Of a stretch of DNA of 64,000 nt, positions 18,537 through 28,207 are shown in pieces. A program made the position numbers and the translations under genes. Where the stretch lies: NCBI GenBank assembly GCA_019448215.1, contig CP080408.1, positions 1,736,001 through 1,800,000 of the forward strand, in the 5' to 3' direction. Source of the stretch: Thalassovita mediterranea. Its GTDB lineage: Bacteria; Pseudomonadota; Alphaproteobacteria; Caulobacterales; Hyphomonadaceae. The notes below the pieces were generated by a model. That model had not been told where the DNA came from. It ran no database searches and saw only the letters and a program-made list of their open reading frames with translations. Each line of letters opens with the position of its first letter. The first letter of the stretch is position 1.

Positions 18537-19935
18537 ATTTTTCCCTGTACTTCTTGACCACGCGAAGCGCGATGAGATTGAAGATCAGCGTGACGATGAA
18601 CAGCACGAAGCCGAGCGCGAATGCTGACAGCGTCTTGGCGCTGTCGAACTCTGTATCACCCGTTAGCAGCGCGACGATCTGAACCGTGATGGTCGTCAGG
18701 TCAGCGGTCGGGTCGGGCGTGATCTGGGCACGCTGGCCCGCAGCCATAACGACGATCATCGTCTCACCAATGGCACGCGAGACCGCGAGCAGCAGGGCTG
18801 CAATCACGCCCGGTAGGGCAGCTGGCATGACGACCTGCTTGACCGTCTCGGACTTGGTCGCGCCCATCGCATAAGCGCCATCGCGCAGGGTCTGCGGCAC
18901 GGCATTGATCACGTCATCGGACAGAGACGACACGAACGGGATGATCATGATGCCCATGACGAGGCCGGCGGCGAGCGCGCTGGTTGGCTGCGCAGCCAGG
19001 AAACCGTCCGGAATGAAGGGGAGGCCGTTGATCCAGGTGGCGCTTGCGCGGACGATCGGGGCGACGAATTGCAGCGCGAAGAAGCCATAGACCACGGTCG
19101 GGATGCCGGCGAGCAGCTCGAGGATCGGCTTGACGATGCTGCGGACGCGCGGGCTGGCATATTCCGACAGGTAGATCGCCGAGAAGAGGCCGATCGGCGC
19201 GGCGACCAACATCGCAAAGAATGCGATCAGGAAGGTGCCGAAGAAGAGCGGGATGGCGCCGAAATCTGCACCCGTCTGCGCATTCCACTCTGTACCGAAA
19301 AGGAAGCTGAAGATGTTGACGCGTGAGAAGAAGCGAAGCGCTTCAAACAGAAGGCTCGCCACAATGCCGATCGTGGTCAGGATGGCGATTGCGGCGCAGA
19401 GGAAAAGCAGGAATTTGATGCCGTCTTCGACACGCGCCCGCGCACGGAAGTCGCCGCTGAGGCGGCTGCGGCCAAAGAAGAAACCTCCGGTCGCTGCCAG
19501 AACGGCGAGCAGGATAGCGGCGATGCGCGAAAGGCCAACGAGGTCGGTGTAACGGTCGGATGCTGCGTCGAACAAGGCATTGCCCGTTGCCGTCGCATCG
19601 CGGCGTGTCGCGTGCTCTGAAATCCGGTCGATATACTGGCTGAGCTCCAGATCACCGAGCGCGCGGATACGCTCCGGAAGTTCACTTGCGAACTGGGCGC
19701 GCACCAGCGATTCGCCAAACATCATGTAGAGAAGGAGGATGACTGCCGCCGGCGCGATGGTCGCCATCGCAACGAAATAGCCATGATAGTTCGGCTGCGA
19801 ATTCAGCTGTGAGGTATACCCACGGGCAATGCCCACGGCCTGCGTGCGGCCTATATAGAAGGCCATGAAAGCAGCCGCGGCGAGCACTGCAAAGAGCAGC
19901 CAAGCGACGGGCAGATGTCCGAAAGTTTCCAGCAT
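18529..19935 (-). CDS. pstC: phosphate ABC transporter permease PstC (extended)
   Basis: 468 residues from ATG 19935 (an in-frame GTG at 19947 is the alternative). Like its partner it is longer than the E. coli protein, with an N-terminal extension containing two or three extra helices before the permease core. The core shows the EAA loop DGAYAMGATKSETVKQVVMPAALPG. It opens the pst operon and is preceded by a Pho box with a matched -10. pstS, the binding protein, is not beside it and must lie elsewhere. Confidence 0.93.
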   Translation of the reverse strand: MLETFGHLPVAWLLFAVLAAAAFMAFYIGRTQAVGIARGYTSQLNSQPNYHGYFVAMATIAPAAVILLLYMMFGESLVRAQFASELPERIRALGDLELSQYIDRISEHATRRDATATGNALFDAASDRYTDLVGLSRIAAILLAVLAATGGFFFGRSRLSGDFRARARVEDGIKFLLFLCAAIAILTTIGIVASLLFEALRFFSRVNIFSFLFGTEWNAQTGADFGAIPLFFGTFLIAFFAMLVAAPIGLFSAIYLSEYASPRVRSIVKPILELLAGIPTVVYGFFALQFVAPIVRASATWINGLPFIPDGFLAAQPTSALAAGLVMGIMIIPFVSSLSDDVINAVPQTLRDGAYAMGATKSETVKQVVMPAALPGVIAALLLAVSRAIGETMIVVMAAGQRAQITPDPTADLTTITVQIVALLTGDTEFDSAKTLSAFALGFVLFIVTLIFNLIALRVVKKYREKYE

Positions 19936-19968
19936 TCCGCTGCGCACCCAATAGTCGTCTTTGGGGCC

Positions 19969-20004
19969 TCATAACGTCGCTGATTGACACATATGTGACA
20001 CATA
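19969..20004 (-). promoter_or_regulatory. Pho box and -10 upstream of pstC
   Basis: On the minus strand TATGTGTCA occurs twice with an exact 11-bp period (TGACACATA on plus at 19985-19993 and 19996-20004). This is the direct-repeat layout bound by PhoB. Ten nucleotides further downstream lies TTATGA (19974-19969), a plausible -10, the usual spacing where PhoB replaces the -35 contact. Confidence 0.8.
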
Positions 20005-20041
20005 CTGATCACAAGCGCGCGAGACGGCTGGAAGCTACCGC

Positions 20042-20698
20042 CTAGAATGCGGCAGTGCTCTGAAACTGCAGGATTTCATCTGATTCAGCATGCTTGAACA
20101 TAAGACTGCTGGCATGCAGGCAAAGCCGTCCAGCACTCGATTCTTCGCCATAGAGCCTGTCACCCAGAATCGGGTGGCCAATCGACGCCATGTGAAGCCT
20201 CAGCTGATGTGTCCTTCCGGTCAGCGGTTGCAGTCTGACATGAGCATGAGTGGCTGATTGCGTCTCAAGCTTCCAAAGTGTTCTCGAGGGTTTGCCTGAG
20301 CTCGTGTCGATACAGCGACGCGGCCGGTCATCCCAATCGCGTCCGATCGGCAGGTCGATTTCTCCCGAACTGCCATCCATCGTGCCGCTCACCAGTGCAT
20401 CATAGACTTTTATGACGTCGCGGCTGGCAAACTGGCGGGCGATTTCTGACTGGGCTGCCTTCGTGCGTGCCATCACGATAAGGCCCGATGTATCGAGGTC
20501 GAGCCGATGAATATCGAAGACGGATCCATAGGCGTTAGACAGGTAGGTGCGCACGCTTGGATGCTTGAGGCTGCCACGGCCTGGCACCGATAAAAGGCCT
20601 CGCGGCTTGTCTACGACGATCAGGGCTTCATCAATATAGACGATATGCAGGCTGTCTGGACCAGGCGGGACATAGTCCGGTTCTGGCGGAGCAGGCAT
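20042..20698 (-). CDS. rluA: RluA-family pseudouridine synthase (no S4 domain)
   Basis: 218 residues with the catalytic Asp in DIHRLDLDTSGLIVMA and the RTHQLRLHMASIGHPILGD motif. Lack of an S4 domain and the short length match RluA, which modifies 23S rRNA U746 and tRNA U32. The ATG is 3 nt after the phoR stop, so it is probably translated from the phoR transcript. Its position between phoR and the pst operon is unusual. Target specificity is inferred. Confidence 0.88.
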   Translation of the reverse strand: MPAPPEPDYVPPGPDSLHIVYIDEALIVVDKPRGLLSVPGRGSLKHPSVRTYLSNAYGSVFDIHRLDLDTSGLIVMARTKAAQSEIARQFASRDVIKVYDALVSGTMDGSSGEIDLPIGRDWDDRPRRCIDTSSGKPSRTLWKLETQSATHAHVRLQPLTGRTHQLRLHMASIGHPILGDRLYGEESSAGRLCLHASSLMFKHAESDEILQFQSTAAF

Positions 20699-20701
20699 GC
20701 T

Positions 20702-22075
20702 TCAACTTTTCGGAGCGGCGTGGCTTTCGAGGCAAGGAAGCCAGACGCCGAAGCAGGTGCCCTCCTGCTCCTTGCTGGCCACTGCAAGGCCGCCTCTATG
20801 GCGGGCCATGATGTGCTTGACGATGGCGAGGCCAAGACCCGTGCCCTCAATGTCGCCGCCTCGGCTTTCGTCTACTCGGTAGAAGCGTTCGCCCAGCCTA
20901 GAGAGGTGCTGGCGAGCAATGCCAACCCCGTGATCGCTCACGCTGATCCAGGCCGCCGCCGCTTCGGAGGACGCGCGCGGCTGCAGGAGGATCGATCTCG
21001 TCGCCTGTTCATTCGAGCCGGTCGCGAGTTTTCCCGCATCCGTCATGCTGCGCGCCGTGCCAATGGAAACTGTGACCCGGCCGCCTCTCGGGGAATATTT
21101 CATCGCATTGCTGATGAGGTTCTGGATGACCTGGGCGAGTTCGTCCCATTTGGCGGTCACGCGGATTTCCCGTCCGAGCCCATCGATGGAGAGTTCGATG
21201 GCGCGTTCGGCTGCCAGGGGCTGGAGCGCGAGTACCGTCTGGCTGAGAACATCGCTGAGATCGATGACAGTGTCAGGTGCGCGATGTTCACTGAATTCGA
21301 TGCGCGACAAGGAGAGAAGGTCGGAAACGAGGTGGCGCATCCGGTCGGTCTGCTTGTGCATGATCTCGAGAAAGCCATCCCAGGATTCGCGGTCATCGCG
21401 CGCAGGGCCTCTCATCGTCTCGATGAAACCGGCAAGGGCAGTGAGCGGCGTGCGAAGTTCATGGCTGGCATTGGCAAGGAAGTCTGCGCGTGCCCGCTCA
21501 GCCCGGTGTACGGCCGTGCGGTCTTCGAAAACGACGAATACGCTTTCCGGTTCTGGGCCCGGGGTCAGGTGGGCCAGCCATAGCTCGTCGCCATCGATCG
21601 CCATGAACTCAACCCGTTCACCAGCGCGGCTGCGGGAGACGCGGTCGGTCGCGGCAAGCACGTCTGGCTGCCTGATGATGACAGACTTGAGGGCGCCTTC
21701 GATATGATTGATCCGAAAGAGATCGGAAATCTTCTTGTTGGCGGAATCGATGCGGTCCTCGCCTGAAATGTAACAGGCTGGAAAAGGGAGTGCATGAATA
21801 AGCGAGCGTACGGACGATTTCATCGCCTCGTCACTGGCCTGGATGTCATCGACCGGAGCAAGATCAATCGCAGGCGGAGCCGAGCCAACGAAATAGGCGA
21901 GCGCTCCCAGAGATAGCACGATGATCGCTGTGATGCCTTCAAAGAAACCTAGTGCGCCGGTCAGCACCATGAAGCCAAGCAAGCCGCTGGCTGAAATGCC
22001 GAGCACGACGAAATCCCGGATTCGTTCCGCCCGGCGTAGAGCCAATTGCTTAGGGTGCTTGCGCGCGCTTGCCAT
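20702..22075 (-). CDS. phoR: phosphate regulon sensor histidine kinase PhoR
   Basis: 457 residues from ATG 22075, behind GGAGAAG. Two N-terminal membrane helices (about 25-65) are followed by a PAS-like segment (FPACYISGEDRIDSANKKI), the H box FLANASHELRTPLTALAGF, and the N, G1 and G2 boxes of the ATPase domain (NLISNAMKYSP, SDHGVGIARQHL, GTGLGLAIVKH). The architecture fits PhoR, which has a short periplasmic part and senses phosphate through PstSCAB-PhoU. Closeness to phoB and phoU supports the name. Confidence 0.93.
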   Translation of the reverse strand: MASARKHPKQLALRRAERIRDFVVLGISASGLLGFMVLTGALGFFEGITAIIVLSLGALAYFVGSAPPAIDLAPVDDIQASDEAMKSSVRSLIHALPFPACYISGEDRIDSANKKISDLFRINHIEGALKSVIIRQPDVLAATDRVSRSRAGERVEFMAIDGDELWLAHLTPGPEPESVFVVFEDRTAVHRAERARADFLANASHELRTPLTALAGFIETMRGPARDDRESWDGFLEIMHKQTDRMRHLVSDLLSLSRIEFSEHRAPDTVIDLSDVLSQTVLALQPLAAERAIELSIDGLGREIRVTAKWDELAQVIQNLISNAMKYSPRGGRVTVSIGTARSMTDAGKLATGSNEQATRSILLQPRASSEAAAAWISVSDHGVGIARQHLSRLGERFYRVDESRGGDIEGTGLGLAIVKHIMARHRGGLAVASKEQEGTCFGVWLPCLESHAAPKS

Positions 22076-22172
22076 TCTTCTCCAAACCAAGAAAACGGGT
22101 GTGCGGCAAGTCGCCTGAGCTGTATCGCGGCTGAAAAGACAGCTGTTTTCGCCATATTTCGAGTTGCTGCGA

Positions 22173-22229
22173 ATGATTATTGAAATTCGATAATCATTTG
22201 TTGACAGTCGAGTAGTCGGGGCGTAGAGC
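22173..22229 (+). promoter_or_regulatory. promoter with palindromic operator of the RND efflux operon
   Basis: ATGATTAT (22173-22180) and ATAATCAT (22190-22197) form an exact 8-bp inverted repeat with a 9-nt centre. Three bases later comes a consensus -35, TTGACA (22201-22206), then a 17-nt spacer and TAGAGC (22224-22229) as a weak -10. The palindrome abuts the -35, so it is a likely repressor or iron-regulator operator. The protein that binds it is unknown. Confidence 0.6.
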
Positions 22230-22254
22230 TGCGATCACATCAAGTGAGGATGGA

Positions 22255-23679
22255 ATGAAGTTCGAAGGCCTGATCATCGCTGCCGTAGCGCTTGCTGGAT
22301 GTAGCAGCATGCCGAACGTCGAGAGCCTGGCCGGAGAGCCTGTTGCCATGTTCCCTGCGGCGCCTGACGCCCCCAAGACGTGGGCGAAAAGCGGCGTTTC
22401 CGGCAAGCTGCCGACGGGTGACTGGATCTCCCAATTCGGCGATCCGGTCATGGAGACGCTGGTTGCCGAAGCGCTTGCGGCAAACCCTGACCTTCGCTCG
22501 CAATATGCAATCGTGCAGGCAAGCCGGGCGCAGGCGCGCTCTGTTTATGGCCGTTCGCTTCCGAACGTTTCGGTCTCCGGTTCAGCAGGTGTCAATTCGA
22601 CCTACAGCGAGCCCCTGGACGAACGTTTCACCGACCCAGCCTATGGTCTTGGCGTTGATGCGAGCTGGACCGCCGACCTCTGGGGACGGATCCAGGCCGC
22701 CGTTGACGCTGCAGAAGCTGATCTCGCTGCGAGTGAGGCCGATCTCGCATCGCTGCGCCTTACCCTCGCTGCGCAGACGGCCATTGCATGGACCGATCTG
22801 AACGAAGCGCTCGCGCAGGAGCGTCTTGCCATTGCCACTTTTGAGGCCCGCGACCGCATCGTGACGCTGACGGAGAGACGCTTCTCGCGCGGCCTGTCAA
22901 GCGCGCTCGACGTTCGTCTGGCCCGCAGTGCGCGCGCTACGGCGGAAGCGGCAATCGCTGCCCGTCAGCAGGCACTTGGCAACGCAACGCGCCGGCTTGA
23001 AATTCTTGTGGGACGCTATCCTGCCGACGAAATCGAAGCGCCGGGTCTGCTCCCGGAGCTGGCACCTATCGAAGCGGCCGGAACGCCAGTGCTTCTCCTG
23101 TCGCGTCGCCCGGATATTGCAGCTTCAGAGGCACGTCTGACGGCCGCTGGGCTTCGGGCCGAACAGGCACGCCTGGCATTGCTCCCGACGCTCAGCCTGA
23201 GTGGGTCGCTGAGAACAAACCAGACTGAATTCGCCGACCTGTTCGACCCGGTCCGCATCGCCGCGAATGCCATCGCGAGCCTGTCCCAGCCCGTGTTCAA
23301 CGGGGGCGCTCTGCGTGCAGACCGCGACGCGGCCATCGCTTTTGCTGAAAGCGCGCTGGCGAACTATGCTGGCGACGTCCTGCAGGCCTGGCGTGAGGTC
23401 GAGGATGCGCTGGCCGCCGATGAGTTTCTGGCAACGCAGGTGGAGGCTCAACGGCGCGCTCTGGAAGAAGCGACTGTGGCGGAAGAGATCGCTACGCGTC
23501 AGTACTCCAGTGGCCTTGTGTCGATCTTTAATCTGATCGACGCGCAGACACGTAGACTAAACGCAGAGAGTAATCTGATCGCAACCCGGTCAGCCCGCGT
23601 TTCCAACCGTATTTCCTTCCATCTCGCGATAGGTGGTGCGGTCAGCGAGGAGGCTTTGGCCTCTGAACCAGAAATATAG
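22255..23679 (+). CDS. outer membrane efflux lipoprotein, NodT family
   Basis: 474 residues. The lipobox LAGC gives a lipidated Cys17, and two OEP repeats follow (each with a long coiled coil: DAAEADLAASEADLASLRLTLAAQT and the C-terminal ATRQYSSGLVSIFNLIDAQTRRLNAES). It forms the trimeric outer membrane tunnel of a tripartite pump. GAGGATGG precedes the ATG. It is the first gene of an operon with the adaptor (24 nt later) and the RND transporter. Confidence 0.92.
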   Translation: MKFEGLIIAAVALAGCSSMPNVESLAGEPVAMFPAAPDAPKTWAKSGVSGKLPTGDWISQFGDPVMETLVAEALAANPDLRSQYAIVQASRAQARSVYGRSLPNVSVSGSAGVNSTYSEPLDERFTDPAYGLGVDASWTADLWGRIQAAVDAAEADLAASEADLASLRLTLAAQTAIAWTDLNEALAQERLAIATFEARDRIVTLTERRFSRGLSSALDVRLARSARATAEAAIAARQQALGNATRRLEILVGRYPADEIEAPGLLPELAPIEAAGTPVLLLSRRPDIAASEARLTAAGLRAEQARLALLPTLSLSGSLRTNQTEFADLFDPVRIAANAIASLSQPVFNGGALRADRDAAIAFAESALANYAGDVLQAWREVEDALAADEFLATQVEAQRRALEEATVAEEIATRQYSSGLVSIFNLIDAQTRRLNAESNLIATRSARVSNRISFHLAIGGAVSEEALASEPEI

Positions 23680-23703
23680 AAGACGTCGAAACAGAGACCT
23701 CCC

Positions 23704-24981
23704 ATGAAGCGTATCATCACAATCCTGCTGCCAGTCATCGTCCTCGTTGGCATCGTCGGGGCCGGCTTTGTCCTGACCCAACTGTTCAAGCCTCCGGTGG
23801 AGCGTGCCGAAGAGCAGCCTCGCGGTCTCTCGGTCTTTGCTGAAGTCGCAGAAGAGACAGATCTGGACCTCAAGGTCCGCGCGCAGGGTGAAGTTCGTCC
23901 CAAGCGGCAGATCATCGTCGCGCCTCAGATCGCAGGGCGTATCTCTTACGTATCTCCAGATTTCGTCGACGGTGGCTTTATCCGCCAGGGACAGGTGCTC
24001 GTTCGCCTTGAAGCGGCCGACTATGAGCTGGCCGTGACGCGCGCCCGGTCTGGCGTCGCTTCAGCCCAGCAGGCACTGGCACGAGAGCGCGCTGAGGCTG
24101 ATCTTGCCGAGCAGGACCTTGCAGACCTTGGTATTGAGGATGCAAGCCCACTTGCCCGCCGCGAGCCACAACTCGCCGAAGCGCAAGCCAATCTCGACTC
24201 TGCGAAAGCGCTACTCGCCGACGCGCAGCTCGCTCTCAACCGGACCGCGGTGACCGCGCCTTTCTCTGGCCGTGTGCGTGAGCGAAGCGCCGACCTTGGC
24301 CAGTTCGTGAGCCCGGGCCAGACGCTCGGCACGATTTTCGCAACCGATGTCGTCGAAGTTTCCCTGCCGCTTTCCGATGATGAGCTTGGCCGCACGGGTC
24401 TTCCGCTCGCCTTTGCTGAGACAGCAGATAATCCGGGGCCGCGCGTGGTCTTCACGACCAATGTCGCCGGCGAGCCGCGCGAGTGGGTTGGCCGTGTGAA
24501 GCGCACTGCAGCGGCTCTCAACCCGCAGACCCGCCTTATCAACGTGATCGCAGAGCTCGAAGACCCTTATGGCACGGGCGCCGATGACGGTGTGCCGATG
24601 GCGCCAGGGCTTTTTGTCGATGCTGAGATTGATGGACGCCGGCTAGAAAACGTCGTCCGCGTACCCCGCTCGGCCCTGCGCGGCGTCGATCAGGTCTTCA
24701 TTGGCGATGGTCCTGAAGGAAAGCTGCATATCCGTACTGTCGACGTGGTCTACAGCACCGATGATGGGGCCTTTGTCGCCAGCGGTGTTGAAGATGGTGA
24801 GCTGGCTGTCGTTTCGCCGATCCAGGCTGCTTTCGATGGCATGAGCATCCAGGTTGTCGAGCGCATGCCCGACGGCTCGCTCGTTCCGCGCACCCCGCGC
24901 AAGTCATCCGCCGATGAGAACGAAGAAGAGGACACCGCCGCTGCACAGGTTGCCGGTGAAACTGAAGGAGCTACCCAATGA
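23704..24981 (+). CDS. RND efflux periplasmic adaptor (membrane fusion protein)
   Basis: 425 residues: an N-terminal membrane anchor (residues 4-25), a lipoyl/barrel-sandwich domain split by a coiled-coil hairpin (AQQALARERAEADLAEQDLADL and LAEAQANLDSAKALLADAQLAL), then beta-barrel and membrane-proximal domains. It bridges the RND pump and the outer membrane factor. The C-terminal 30 residues are acidic and low-complexity. Its stop overlaps the next ATG (ATGA), which couples translation. Confidence 0.92.
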   Translation: MKRIITILLPVIVLVGIVGAGFVLTQLFKPPVERAEEQPRGLSVFAEVAEETDLDLKVRAQGEVRPKRQIIVAPQIAGRISYVSPDFVDGGFIRQGQVLVRLEAADYELAVTRARSGVASAQQALARERAEADLAEQDLADLGIEDASPLARREPQLAEAQANLDSAKALLADAQLALNRTAVTAPFSGRVRERSADLGQFVSPGQTLGTIFATDVVEVSLPLSDDELGRTGLPLAFAETADNPGPRVVFTTNVAGEPREWVGRVKRTAAALNPQTRLINVIAELEDPYGTGADDGVPMAPGLFVDAEIDGRRLENVVRVPRSALRGVDQVFIGDGPEGKLHIRTVDVVYSTDDGAFVASGVEDGELAVVSPIQAAFDGMSIQVVERMPDGSLVPRTPRKSSADENEEEDTAAAQVAGETEGATQ

Positions 24982-27900
24982 GCGGTCTTGTCGCCTGGTG
25001 GGCCAGAAATGGCATTGCTGCCAACCTTCTGATGGTCGTCGCCTTCATTGGCGGCACCTTCGGCTTCCTCAGTCTTGAGAAAGAAGCCTTCCCCGCAGGC
25101 GACTGGAATGGCGCCAGCGTCTCTATCGCATGGCCCGGCGCGTCCCCACAGGATGTTGAGGACCAGATTGTCGTACGCCTTGAAGAAGTTGTTGCCGATA
25201 TCGATGGCCTGAAGCGACTGACCGGCGTCGCACGTGAGGGTGTTGGCTACGTCAACCTGCAGACCGAGCTTGATATCGACGTCGACGAATTCGTCGATGA
25301 AGTGAAGCGCCGTGTCGATACGATTTCGAACCTGCCGCAATCTTCCTTCCCGCCCCAGGTAAGCCGATGGAGCGCGAACAACCAGTTCATGGGGCTGGCG
25401 CTTCACGGCAATGTCGATCCGGCGACGCTGGACTATTATGCAGATGAGATGCGCGACCGGATTGCGCTGCTTGAGGGCGGCGAGCTGGCGCAGGTTCAGG
25501 GAACGCTCGGCGAAGAAGTCTCCATCGAAGTCTCAGAAGCGGCTCTGCGCCGCTACAACATGACGTTTGCCGAAGTCGCCAATGCGGTTCGCAGCTCCTC
25601 GATCAACTCCTCGGGCGGCACGGTCCGCACCGAAACCGGCACCGTGGCGATCCAGGCCCGTCAGCTTGCTGATACGCGTGAAGACTTCGAGAATATCGTC
25701 ATTCGCCAGAGCGCAGAGTTCGGCACCATCCGCATTCGCGACGTTGCAAACGTCGTTGATGGATTTGTCGATGGCGAGCTGGACGCCACCTTCAATGGCG
25801 AACCGACCGCCTTCATCATGGTGAACCAACCAGAGAAGATGGACATCGTTCTCTACTCCAACAACATCAAGGACTTCATTGAACGCGCCAATAGCGGCCG
25901 CGGACAGGATGCTCTGCCTGAAGGCCTGAAGCTCGACCTGCTGTTCGACATGTCGGAGGTCTATGAAGGCCGTATGGACACGATCAGCTCTGCAGCCGTG
26001 CAGGGTATGGCGCTCGTTCTTATCATCCTGATCCTCTTCCTGCGCCCTATCGTGGCGTTCTGGGTGACGATCGGTATCGGTACTGCCTTTGCCGGCGGGA
26101 TCATGATCCTGCCGCTTTTCGGCGTGTCGCTGAACTTCCTCTCTCTCTTTGCAGTTCTTCTCGTGATTGGCGTGGTGGTGGACGACGCGATTGTCGTTGG
26201 CGAGAATATCCACAAAGAGGTCGAGAGCGGACGAAGAGAAGGGCTTGGTGCTGCGACTGTCGGCACGCAGCTCGTGCTCAAGCCGGTTATCTTCGGCGTT
26301 CTTACAACGATGATCATGTTTGCGCCGTGGGCATTCATCCCCGGCCCTGAACGCCAGTTCACTGCGCAGATCACCTATGTCGTTGTTGCGGCGCTGGCAT
26401 TCTCTCTCATCGAGTCGATGTTCATCCTGCCATCGCACCTCGGCCATATGGAGCCGCAAAAGTTTGACGGCCCACTCGGCAAGCTGATGCGCCTTCAGCA
26501 GACGATCGCTGACAGCCTGATCACGTTTGCAAACCGGGTCTACAAGCCGCTGCTCGAATACGCGGTGAAGTTTCGGTACGTCACGGTTGCGATTTTCACG
26601 GCGCTCTTTGTGCTCGCGATCATGCTGGTGCAATCGAACATCGTGCCGTTCCGCTTCATGCCTCAGATCGAAGATGACCTTGTTCAGGTCCGCATTGACC
26701 TGCCCGATGGTTCGCCGCAATCGCGTTCGCTTCAAGTGCGTGACCAGCTGCGACTTGCGGTGGAGCAGGCGCGCCAGACATTCGATGAGCGCTACCCGGA
26801 ACTGGGCGGCGACCACATGATCCGCGACATTTCGATCGTCGCGACGGAGGGCGACGTCCAGTCGTGGATTGGCCTGATCCCGCCGCAGGACCGGCCGGAC
26901 GGCGTGTCGACCAAGGAAATCGCTGACGAGATCCGCGCCAATTTCGGTGAAGTCCCGGACGCTGAGGAAGTGAACTTCCAGTTCACGATCAACAATGCCG
27001 ACAATTCCATCCGCTACGCGCTGAACAATGATGATCTCGACGTTCTGCGTCAGGCTGCCGACGATGTGAAAGCTCAGCTCGCAACCTATGAGCAGGCCTT
27101 CGACATTGGCGACAACCTCTCCTCTGCGGCCCAGGAAATTCGCATCGACCTCAAGCCTGGTGCGACATCGCTTGGTGTAACGCTCGGTGATGTGACCTCG
27201 CAGGTTCGCGCTGCCTATTACGGTATCGAAGCCCAGCGCCTTCCGCGTGATGGCGATGATGTCCGCGTCATGGTTCGCTATCCGAAGGAAACCCGCGAAT
27301 CCGTAGATAGCCTCCGCGACCTTCGTATCCGCACCAATGACGGCCGCGAGATCCCGCTCGAACAGGTCGCAGAGATTTCCTTTGCTCCTGGTATCGACCG
27401 GATCCAGCGCCGTGAGCGGATGCGCTCGGTGACCGTCTTCGCTGATCTTGTTGGCGACAGCACGCGGGCGACCATCTTTGCCGACATGGAGCAGAACTTC
27501 TGGCCTGAGTTTGCCAAGAAGTACCCAACGGTCACGCGGGGTGCGGTCGGCGATATCGAGAGCGAACAGGAGTTCGTGCAGGATATTACGAGGCTGTACA
27601 TCATCGCCTTCGTGTCGATGTACATCCTGCTTGCCATCGCCTTCCAGTCCTACTCCCAGCCGCTTCTTCTCATGCTGGCCATCCCGTTTGGCTATGCTGG
27701 CGCAGTGTTCGGTCACTTTGGTTTCGATACACCAATGGCGCTCTTCTCGATGTTTGGCATCGGGGCGGCCGCTGGCGTCGTCATCAACGATAACCTCGTC
27801 CTGGTGGACTATATAAACCGACGGCGAGAGGAAGGGGCAGGTGCGCTCCAGGCCATCGTCGATGCAGGTGTGTCCCGCTTCCGCCCGGTGCTTCTGACGT

Positions 27901-28196
27901 CTGTCACCACCTTTGTCGGTATTCTGCCGATGATTGCGCAGAAGTCGGTGCAGGCCCAATTCCTGAAGCCAATGGTGGTATCGCTTGGTTCTGCGGTGGC
28001 ATTCGCGCTGTTTGTGTCGCTTCTTCTCGTTCCGGCTTTCTACGCCGTTGGATGCGAAGTTGGCCGCATCTTCCGCTGGACGTGGGGCGGCATGCCCTAT
28101 CGCAAGATTGGCGACTCCTATGAGGGTGAAGCTAATATTGATGAGGAAGAACTCATTGGCACCAGCCGCGGTGCGCGCCCTCACCCGGCAGAATAA
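24978..28196 (+). CDS. RND-superfamily efflux pump
   Basis: 1072 residues with the duplicated six-helix plus periplasmic loop layout of hydrophobe/amphiphile exporters. TM4 carries the acidic proton-relay pair in VIGVVVDDAIVVGENIHKE. The second half repeats the helix set (ASMFGIGAAAGVVINDNLVLVDYINRR), where the pair is IND rather than DD. It uses the proton gradient to expel substrates through the adaptor and the NodT tunnel. Substrates cannot be told. The C-terminus is hydrophilic and acidic. Confidence 0.92.
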   Translation: MSGLVAWWARNGIAANLLMVVAFIGGTFGFLSLEKEAFPAGDWNGASVSIAWPGASPQDVEDQIVVRLEEVVADIDGLKRLTGVAREGVGYVNLQTELDIDVDEFVDEVKRRVDTISNLPQSSFPPQVSRWSANNQFMGLALHGNVDPATLDYYADEMRDRIALLEGGELAQVQGTLGEEVSIEVSEAALRRYNMTFAEVANAVRSSSINSSGGTVRTETGTVAIQARQLADTREDFENIVIRQSAEFGTIRIRDVANVVDGFVDGELDATFNGEPTAFIMVNQPEKMDIVLYSNNIKDFIERANSGRGQDALPEGLKLDLLFDMSEVYEGRMDTISSAAVQGMALVLIILILFLRPIVAFWVTIGIGTAFAGGIMILPLFGVSLNFLSLFAVLLVIGVVVDDAIVVGENIHKEVESGRREGLGAATVGTQLVLKPVIFGVLTTMIMFAPWAFIPGPERQFTAQITYVVVAALAFSLIESMFILPSHLGHMEPQKFDGPLGKLMRLQQTIADSLITFANRVYKPLLEYAVKFRYVTVAIFTALFVLAIMLVQSNIVPFRFMPQIEDDLVQVRIDLPDGSPQSRSLQVRDQLRLAVEQARQTFDERYPELGGDHMIRDISIVATEGDVQSWIGLIPPQDRPDGVSTKEIADEIRANFGEVPDAEEVNFQFTINNADNSIRYALNNDDLDVLRQAADDVKAQLATYEQAFDIGDNLSSAAQEIRIDLKPGATSLGVTLGDVTSQVRAAYYGIEAQRLPRDGDDVRVMVRYPKETRESVDSLRDLRIRTNDGREIPLEQVAEISFAPGIDRIQRRERMRSVTVFADLVGDSTRATIFADMEQNFWPEFAKKYPTVTRGAVGDIESEQEFVQDITRLYIIAFVSMYILLAIAFQSYSQPLLLMLAIPFGYAGAVFGHFGFDTPMALFSMFGIGAAAGVVINDNLVLVDYINRRREEGAGALQAIVDAGVSRFRPVLLTSVTTFVGILPMIAQKSVQAQFLKPMVVSLGSAVAFALFVSLLLVPAFYAVGCEVGRIFRWTWGGMPYRKIGDSYEGEANIDEEELIGTSRGARPHPAE

Positions 28197-28207
28197 TATT
28201 TCCTTTT

